Source of the DNA: Pseudomonadota bacterium
GTDB lineage: Bacteria; Pseudomonadota; Gammaproteobacteria; Xanthomonadales; Xanthomonadaceae
DNA length: 9,042 nt
Assembly: GCA_023444765.1 (NCBI GenBank)
Contig: JAEXLY010000247.1
Coordinates: forward strand, 1 to 9,042
Direction of reading: 5' to 3'
The notes under the pieces were generated by a model, which did not search any database, was not told the origin of the DNA, and saw only the letters and a program-made list of their open reading frames with translations. A program made the position numbers and the translations under genes. Of this stretch, positions 5,545-9,042 are shown one piece after another (the first letter of the stretch is position 1; every line of letters starts with the position of its first letter).

Positions 5545-6750
5545 GTGCCCAGGTACCGTGCCCCGGGAGTCCATGTCGAGGAGGCGGGCGCAGGGAACGC
5601 CGCCATCGAGGCGGCGGCAACGACCGCCAGCGTATTCATCGGTCCCGTACGCGGTGGCCCCGGTCGGTGCGCGCCACTCCCGCTGCTGACCGGATTCGAT
5701 GCGTTCGCGCATCTCCACGGCGACGACGCCGACCTCGCGTTCCGGTCCGGGCCCACGCCCCACTATCTCGCCCACGCCGTGCGCGCGTTCTTCGCCGAAG
5801 GCGGGCGCCGGCTGTATGTCCTGCCGCTGGACCACGACGGCGGCGACGCGCCCCAGGCCGCCGATTACGCGCAGGCGCTGGCGATGGCGCGACTGCCCGA
5901 GGAGGCGAGCGTGCTGGCCGCGCCCGGCGCAAGCGCCTGGTGCGTGGACGTGGCGGCCGCGTACCGCGTCCTCATCGACGCGGCGGAACAGCCGGGCGCG
6001 CGCCGCTTCGCGCTGCTGGATGCGCCGCCCGGCGCGACCACCACCCGGATACGCGAACTGGCCCGCGGGCACGCGTCCGGTCGCGCCGCCCTCTACTACC
6101 CCTGGATCGCGGTCGCGCGCGCCGCGCACGTCGACGCGGCTGCGCCGGCCGTGCTCCTGCCGCCCTCGGGCCATGTCTGCGGCATCTACGCACGTACCGA
6201 CCGCGAGCGGGGCGTGCACAAGGCCCCGGCGAACGAACGCCTGCACACCGCCGCCGGTCTGGAACGGTACTCCGGGACGTCCGAGCAGGAGGCCCTGGGT
6301 CCGGAGGGCGTGAACTGCATCCGCGACTTCACCGGACGCGGCATCCGGGTCTGGGGCGCGCGCACGCTGTCTCGCGATCCCGGATGGACGTACGTCGCCA
6401 CGCGCCGCTACCTCGACCACCTGCAACGCAGCATCGAAAACGGGTTTGCGTGGGTCGTGTTCGAGCCCGGCGGCGAGGCCCTGTGGCGCCGGGTGCGCGC
6501 ACGCATCGACCGGTTCCTGCACGAGCAGTGGCGCGCCGGCGCGCTGGTCGGCACCCGGCCGGAGCAGGCCTGGTTCGTGCGCTGCGATGCCACCACCATG
6601 GACGCGGACGATATCGCGCGGGGGCGCGTGGTGTGCCTGGCGGGCGTGGCGACGATGCGGGCCAGCGAGTTCCAGGTCCTGCGGCTGGTCTGGCAGACGG
6701 CGTCGCCATCCGCCTGCGGCGACCGCGTGGCAGGCGCAGGGCCGTGCTAG
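5545..6750 (+). CDS. Contractile tail sheath protein (phage / contractile injection system type)
   Basis: A 401-residue tail sheath subunit, the protein that polymerises around a tail tube and contracts to drive it. The GTG at 5545 is preceded by GGAGGA (5536-5541) and gives the standard sheath N-terminus MPRYRAPGVHVEE. Then come ASVFIGPVRGG (28-38), LTGFDAF (48-54) and HAVRAFFAEGGRRLYV (77-92), the normal N-terminal domain. The middle has AALYYPWIAV (181-190) and PPSGHVCGIYARTDRERGVHKAPANE (206-231). The C-terminal domain is complete: EGVNCIRDFTGRGIRVWGARTLSRDP (254-279), WVVFEPGGEALW (303-314), FLHEQWRAGALVG (324-336) and FVRCDATTMDADDI (344-357). This is the form seen in phage and extracellular injection systems, and length is normal. 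No tube, baseplate, chaperone, ATPase or terminator gene adjoins it, so it stands alone. Codon use matches the neighbours, arguing against a recent prophage. Confidence 0.9.
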   Translation: MPRYRAPGVHVEEAGAGNAAIEAAATTASVFIGPVRGGPGRCAPLPLLTGFDAFAHLHGDDADLAFRSGPTPHYLAHAVRAFFAEGGRRLYVLPLDHDGGDAPQAADYAQALAMARLPEEASVLAAPGASAWCVDVAAAYRVLIDAAEQPGARRFALLDAPPGATTTRIRELARGHASGRAALYYPWIAVARAAHVDAAAPAVLLPPSGHVCGIYARTDRERGVHKAPANERLHTAAGLERYSGTSEQEALGPEGVNCIRDFTGRGIRVWGARTLSRDPGWTYVATRRYLDHLQRSIENGFAWVVFEPGGEALWRRVRARIDRFLHEQWRAGALVGTRPEQAWFVRCDATTMDADDIARGRVVCLAGVATMRASEFQVLRLVWQTASPSACGDRVAGAGPC

Positions 6751-6975
6751 CTAGCCGCCGGGCGAGTCGTCCTGGATCAGTCCGGCCCCGGCCAGCATGC
6801 GGTGGACGCACTCCTCGACGTAGGCCTCGTGCTCGGGCGGTACCTGCCCCGTGACCGAGGCCGTCTCCCGGGAGAACGCCTCCAGCACCCGGTCCTGCGG
6901 CAGGCGTTCGCACAACTCGGCCAGTCGCTGCGCCAGCCGCGCCAGCGCGGCGTCGATGTCGGCCTTGTCCTTCAT
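6751..6975 (-). CDS. 74-residue acidic helical protein, unknown
   Basis: I do not recognise a family. The frame encodes 74 residues with nearly all third positions G or C, like real genes here. The first half is an amphipathic helix (DIDAALARLAQRLAELCERL, 6-25); the second has PEHEAYVEECVHRMLAGAGL (47-66), also helical, with two cysteines overall (C22, C56). There is no signal peptide or membrane segment, so it should be cytosolic. Its TAG stop directly abuts the TAG of the sheath gene on the other strand, within CTAGCTAG. The Shine-Dalgarno before the ATG at 6975 is poor, so the start is less certain than the frame. The convergent layout does not suggest co-expression with the sheath. Confidence 0.65.
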   Translation of the reverse strand: MKDKADIDAALARLAQRLAELCERLPQDRVLEAFSRETASVTGQVPPEHEAYVEECVHRMLAGAGLIQDDSPGG

Positions 6976-7071
6976 GCGCGCATGCTGCGCCGCCAGGCGT
7001 CACGACGCCGTGCAGCCGCGCGGTTCACGGTCACGGCCCTACGATCGCGCGTACCACGAAGAGGAGATCAC

Positions 7072-7416
7072 ATGATGACCGGACCTTCGCGATCGGGCGT
7101 CCTGACCGCCTTCCTGCTGGGCGCCTTCCTGGCTGCACCCGCAGCGCTTGCCGATCCGCCCGCGCACGCCCGCGGCAAGGGACCGCCGGCGCATGCCGGC
7201 GGCCCGCACGGGGCGCCGCCGGGCTGGGTCAAGAACGCCTGGCGCAAGGGCGATCGCCTGCCGCTGGCCGAACTGGACGGCTACTGGGTCGGCGATCATG
7301 CGCGCTACCACCTCCATGCGCCGCCCCCGGGCCACCGCTGGGTGCGCCAGGCCGACGACCGCTATCTGCTGGTGGCCGTAGCGACCGGACTGATCGTGGA
7401 CATCCTGATGCGTTGA
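7072..7416 (+). CDS. RcnB-family secreted protein
   Basis: A 114-residue protein with a Sec signal peptide (hydrophobic VLTAFLLGAFLAAPA, cleavage expected after ALA at 27). A Pro/His/Gly-rich linker follows (28-50), then an RcnB-type C-terminal domain: WVKNAWRKGDRLPL (52-65), GYWVGDHARYHLHAPPPGHRWVR (70-92) and RYLLVAVATGLIVDIL (97-112). E. coli RcnB is a periplasmic protein in nickel/cobalt homeostasis, and Salmonella CigR is a related protein; which role applies here cannot be told. Histidines in the linker and domain could bind metal, but that is inference. GAGGAG (7061-7066) precedes two tandem ATGs at 7072 and 7075; either could be used. TACGAT (7040-7045) may be a -10 box, without a clear -35. 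Confidence 0.85.
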   Translation: MMTGPSRSGVLTAFLLGAFLAAPAALADPPAHARGKGPPAHAGGPHGAPPGWVKNAWRKGDRLPLAELDGYWVGDHARYHLHAPPPGHRWVRQADDRYLLVAVATGLIVDILMR

Positions 7417-7469
7417 GCCCGCCGGGCTGCAGGGCGGGCGGGTCGCGCCGCCGCTGGAGCGGCCCGCCC
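7416..7469. terminator. GC-rich hairpins between convergent rcnB-like and CMD genes
   Basis: AGCCC (7416-7420) pairs with GGGCT (7424-7428). GGGCGGGC (7432-7439) pairs with GCCCGCCC (7462-7469), with an alternative inner hairpin CCGCT/AGCGG (7451-7462). The two genes end at 7416 and 7496. There is no T-run on either strand, so bidirectional termination is plausible but unproven. Confidence 0.35.
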
Positions 7470-7495
7470 ACGCCCGGGTGCGTTGTTCGCGGAGG

Positions 7496-7939
7496 TCAGG
7501 GCAGGGGCGTGCGCAGGCCCACCGCAAGCCGGTTCCAGGCATTGATCTCGACGATCAGGAAAGTCAGCTCGGCGATCGCGGTGTCGTCGAAGTGTGCGGT
7601 CAGCGGCGCGTAATGATCGTCCGCGGCGCCCGTGTCCTCGATCCGGGTCAGCGATTCCGCCCAGCCCAGTGCGGCGCGCTCGCGAGCGTCGAACAGCCGG
7701 CTCTCGCGCCAGCCGGCCAGCGTGTCGAGCCGGCGCTGTTCCTCGCCGGCCGCGCGTGCCTCGCACGCATGCATGTCCAGGCAGTAGGCGCAGCCGTTGA
7801 GCTGCGACACGCGCAGTTTCACCAGGGCGGCCAGGCGCGGCTCGATCCGGCCGCCGCGCAGCGACTGATCGAGCGCGAGCATCGCGCGGAAGGCTTCGGG
7901 TGCGAGCCTGGGATAGGGAACGCGGGGCTGCTGCGACAT
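7496..7939 (-). CDS. Carboxymuconolactone decarboxylase / AhpD-like family protein
   Basis: A 147-residue member of the carboxymuconolactone decarboxylase (CMD) family. The redox motif is present as NGCAYCLDMH, with C50 and C53 forming the CxxC and H57 after it, as in AhpD-like alkylhydroperoxidases. Other family features are KLRVSQLNG (41-49), WRESRLFDARERAALGWAESLT (77-98) and the C-terminal helix LTFLIVEINAWNRLAVGLR (125-143). The intact CxxC-x3-H points to a peroxidase or thiol-redox role; true gamma-carboxymuconolactone decarboxylation is unlikely without a protocatechuate pathway nearby. GGAG (complement of 7944-7947) lies four bases before the ATG. It sits 77 bases downstream of the ECF41 sigma gene, same strand, behind a promoter of ECF41 type, which marks it as the sigma factor's target. 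This pairing is well known for ECF41. Confidence 0.92.
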   Translation of the reverse strand: MSQQPRVPYPRLAPEAFRAMLALDQSLRGGRIEPRLAALVKLRVSQLNGCAYCLDMHACEARAAGEEQRRLDTLAGWRESRLFDARERAALGWAESLTRIEDTGAADDHYAPLTAHFDDTAIAELTFLIVEINAWNRLAVGLRTPLP

Positions 7940-7954
7940 GGGAACTCCGGATGT

Positions 7955-7971
7955 GCGGCCGCCATGGCCGC
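7955..7971 (-). other. Hairpin in the CMD mRNA leader
   Basis: GCGGCC (7955-7960) pairs with GGCCGC (7966-7971) across five bases. It falls between the expected transcription start (around 7975) and the Shine-Dalgarno at 7944-7947, so it would form a stem near the 5' end of the CMD transcript. An effect on stability or translation is inference. Confidence 0.3.
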
Positions 7972-7982
7972 GTCATCGGGAG

Positions 7983-8009
7983 GACGGGCGGGCACGACGC
8001 CGCGTGACA
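7983..8009 (-). promoter_or_regulatory. ECF41-type promoter of the CMD gene
   Basis: Read on the minus strand, TGTCAC (8004-8009) is followed after 17 bases by CGTC (7983-7986). These are the -35 and -10 elements known for ECF41 sigma factors. The whole site lies in the 77-base gap between the sigma gene and the CMD gene and would give a leader of about 35 bases. The sigma gene has the same elements at the same spacing. Confidence 0.8.
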
Positions 8010-8016
8010 CCTGGGC

Positions 8017-8880
8017 TCAGTGCAGCCGCAGCTTGTCGGGATTCATCTGGTTGTGCACCTCGGCGATGCGGTCGCCGTCGCAGACGATCGTGGTGATCAT
8101 CTGCAACTGGCCGTGCAGGAAACGCAGCCCCGCGTCCTCGCCGTTCACGCGACCGATCGTCCATTGCGCCCCCGCCTGCGCGCGGCGCGCCACCGCCCAG
8201 TACAGGCGCGCGATGCGGTCGGCGCCATGCAATGGGCGAAGCGCGGCGGTCACCTTGCCGCCGCCGTCCGAGAGCAGGCGCGCGTCGGCGTGCAGCAGCC
8301 GCGTGATCGCGGCGGTGTCGCCGCTCGACGATGCCTCCAGGAAATGCCCGAGCAGTTGGCGGTGGCGGCCGGGCGACACCGCGGGCTGTCGTGCCCGTCC
8401 GGCCTGCAGGCGCTCGCGCGCACGATGCACCATCTGGCGGCAGTTGGCTTCGGTGTGCCCGAGCGTGGCGGCGATGCGCGGGTAGTCGTAGTCGAAGATC
8501 TCGCGCAGCAGGAACGCTGCCCGCTCCTCGGGACCCAGGCGCTCCAGCAGCGCCAGGAAGGCCAGCGACACCTGTTCGGCGATCTCGGCGCGCCCGGCCG
8601 GTCCCGGCGCGACGTCGACGACCAGCGGCTCCGGCAGCCAGGGGCCGACATAGTCCGTGCGCGCGGTCTGCGCCAGGCGCAGGCGGTCGATCGCGATCCG
8701 GGTGACGGTCGCCAGCAGCCAGCCGGCGGGGTCGCGGACCACATCGGGATCGGACTGGCGCCAGCGCAGCCACGCGTCCTGCACCGCGTCCTCGGCGTCG
8801 GCACGGGTGCCGAGCATGCGGTAGGCCTGGGCCAGCAGCCGCGGGCGGAGGGTCTCGAAGGTCTGGTCGTGGGGGCTCAT
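8017..8880 (-). CDS. ECF41-family RNA polymerase sigma factor with SnoaL-like C-terminal domain
   Basis: A 287-residue ECF sigma factor, the length of ECF41/SigJ proteins. Region 2 spans about 8-72 (FETLRPRLLAQAYRMLGTRADAEDAVQDAWLRW, then PAGWLLATVTRIAIDRLR). Region 4 spans about 104-160 (LGPEERAAFLLREIFDYDYPRIAATLGHTEANCRQMVHRARERL). A SnoaL/NTF2-like extension covers about 172-287. The three ECF41 signature motifs are all present: WLPEP (81-85), DGGGK (205-209) and NPDKL (280-284). In this group the C-terminal extension controls sigma activity in place of a classical anti-sigma factor, and none is encoded here. The frame is open upstream of the ATG at 8880, but this start gives the normal N-terminus. 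No Shine-Dalgarno precedes it, and the promoter's -10 lies only nine bases upstream. It is followed on the same strand by the CMD gene. Confidence 0.95.
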   Translation of the reverse strand: MSPHDQTFETLRPRLLAQAYRMLGTRADAEDAVQDAWLRWRQSDPDVVRDPAGWLLATVTRIAIDRLRLAQTARTDYVGPWLPEPLVVDVAPGPAGRAEIAEQVSLAFLALLERLGPEERAAFLLREIFDYDYPRIAATLGHTEANCRQMVHRARERLQAGRARQPAVSPGRHRQLLGHFLEASSSGDTAAITRLLHADARLLSDGGGKVTAALRPLHGADRIARLYWAVARRAQAGAQWTIGRVNGEDAGLRFLHGQLQMITTIVCDGDRIAEVHNQMNPDKLRLH

Positions 8881-8889
8881 GACGGTGGG

Positions 8890-8916
8890 GACGTGCGGGC
8901 GCGCGCCAGCGTGACA
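8890..8916 (-). promoter_or_regulatory. ECF41-type promoter of the sigma gene (autoregulation)
   Basis: On the minus strand TGTCAC (8911-8916) is followed after 17 bases by CGTC (8890-8893), identical in elements and spacing to the CMD promoter. Agreement extends to TGTCACGC and CGTCC. The -10 ends nine bases before the ATG, so transcription should start at or just before the start codon. This implies that the sigma factor drives its own gene. Confidence 0.75.
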
Positions 8917-8982
8917 GGGCCGCCGGAATCGCGTCCGGCCGGAGCATAGGCCAGCGGGGACGCCAGCCGCCGCCGCGCCCGC

Positions 8983-9011
8983 GGCGCCCGCCCGGCGCCC
9001 GCCCCGGGCGC
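8983..9011. repeat. Tandem 11-base repeat and GC hairpin near the right edge
   Basis: GGCGCCCGCCC occurs twice head to tail (8983-8993, 8994-9004). GCGCCCG (8995-9001) also pairs with CGGGCGC (9005-9011) across three bases. No gene is supported between 8917 and the window end. The hairpin could belong to a gene beyond the edge, or be simple GC-rich drift. Confidence 0.4.
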
Positions 9012-9042
9012 GGGCAGCCACGACGGCGCCACCAGCATCGGC

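Noticed and set aside
5351..5620. N-terminal extension of the FKBP
   Set aside because: The frame is open, but the added residues are Arg/Pro-rich and unlike any targeting sequence, and the ATG at 5350 gives the normal FKBP12-sized protein.
5152..6522. 456-residue minus-strand frame over the sheath and FKBP genes
   Set aside because: It is antisense to the sheath and in a different frame from the FKBP, with no family features.
5545..6750. Remnant of a larger prophage
   Set aside because: There are no integrase, capsid, lysis or other tail genes, no attachment-site repeats, and base composition equals the surroundings; a prophage cannot be supported from this window.
5349..6854. 501-residue plus-strand frame over the sheath gene
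   Set aside because: It is an Arg/Pro-rich shifted reading of a convincing sheath gene.
8020..8949. 309-residue plus-strand frame over the sigma gene
   Set aside because: It is antisense to a sigma factor bearing all ECF41 motifs, and its product has no recognisable family.
8881..9021. N-terminal extension of the sigma factor
   Set aside because: The extension is Ala/Gly/Arg-rich and would run across the ECF41 promoter; the ATG at 8880 gives the standard ECF41 N-terminus.

Overview
The window is about 70% G+C by eye, with a very strong G/C bias at third codon positions. Every recognisable protein is of a kind common in the Xanthomonadaceae/Lysobacteraceae (Lysobacter, Luteimonas, Stenotrophomonas, Xanthomonas): a YdeP-type molybdopterin oxidoreductase, a chromosomal Arr, a PNPOx-like stress protein, a cytoplasmic FKBP, an RcnB-like secreted protein and an ECF41 sigma factor. 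A gammaproteobacterial chromosome of that family is my inference; no rRNA or other taxonomic marker is present. I see no tRNA, rRNA, CRISPR array or insertion sequence, and no gene-free stretch longer than 200 bases.

Layout, left to right. The 3' part of a gene (2-991, +) joins the tail of a calcium-type carbohydrate-binding module to a coiled coil and HEAT-like helical repeats. Next come a complete FdhF/YdeP-family molybdoenzyme (1135-3459, +), a rifampin ADP-ribosyltransferase Arr (3614-4021, +), an FMN-type general stress protein (4165-4650, +) and a 44-residue membrane peptide (4814-4948, +). Convergent to these is an FKBP prolyl isomerase (4997-5350, -). Divergent from it is a complete contractile-tail sheath protein (5545-6750, +) with no tube, baseplate or other tail gene beside it. 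Its stop codon abuts the stop of an unrecognised 74-residue gene on the opposite strand (6751-6975, -). An RcnB-family secreted protein (7072-7416, +) follows. The window closes with a two-gene minus-strand module: an ECF41 sigma factor (8017-8880) and a CxxC carboxymuconolactone decarboxylase-family protein (7496-7939).

Three points stand out. (1) The ECF41 sigma gene and its carboxymuconolactone decarboxylase partner each carry the same promoter, TGTCAC-17 nt-CGTC, the known ECF41 signature. This implies an autoregulated two-promoter circuit, and the sigma mRNA is probably leaderless. (2) The region before arr contains a 19-base stretch that matches, at 15 of 19 positions, the rifamycin-associated element I remember from actinobacteria, including its whole 10-base core. 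(3) The tail sheath is a solitary gene. The arr, stress-protein, ydeP and sigma/CMD genes give the region a loose stress-response flavour, but apart from the sigma/CMD pair nothing shows that they form one system.
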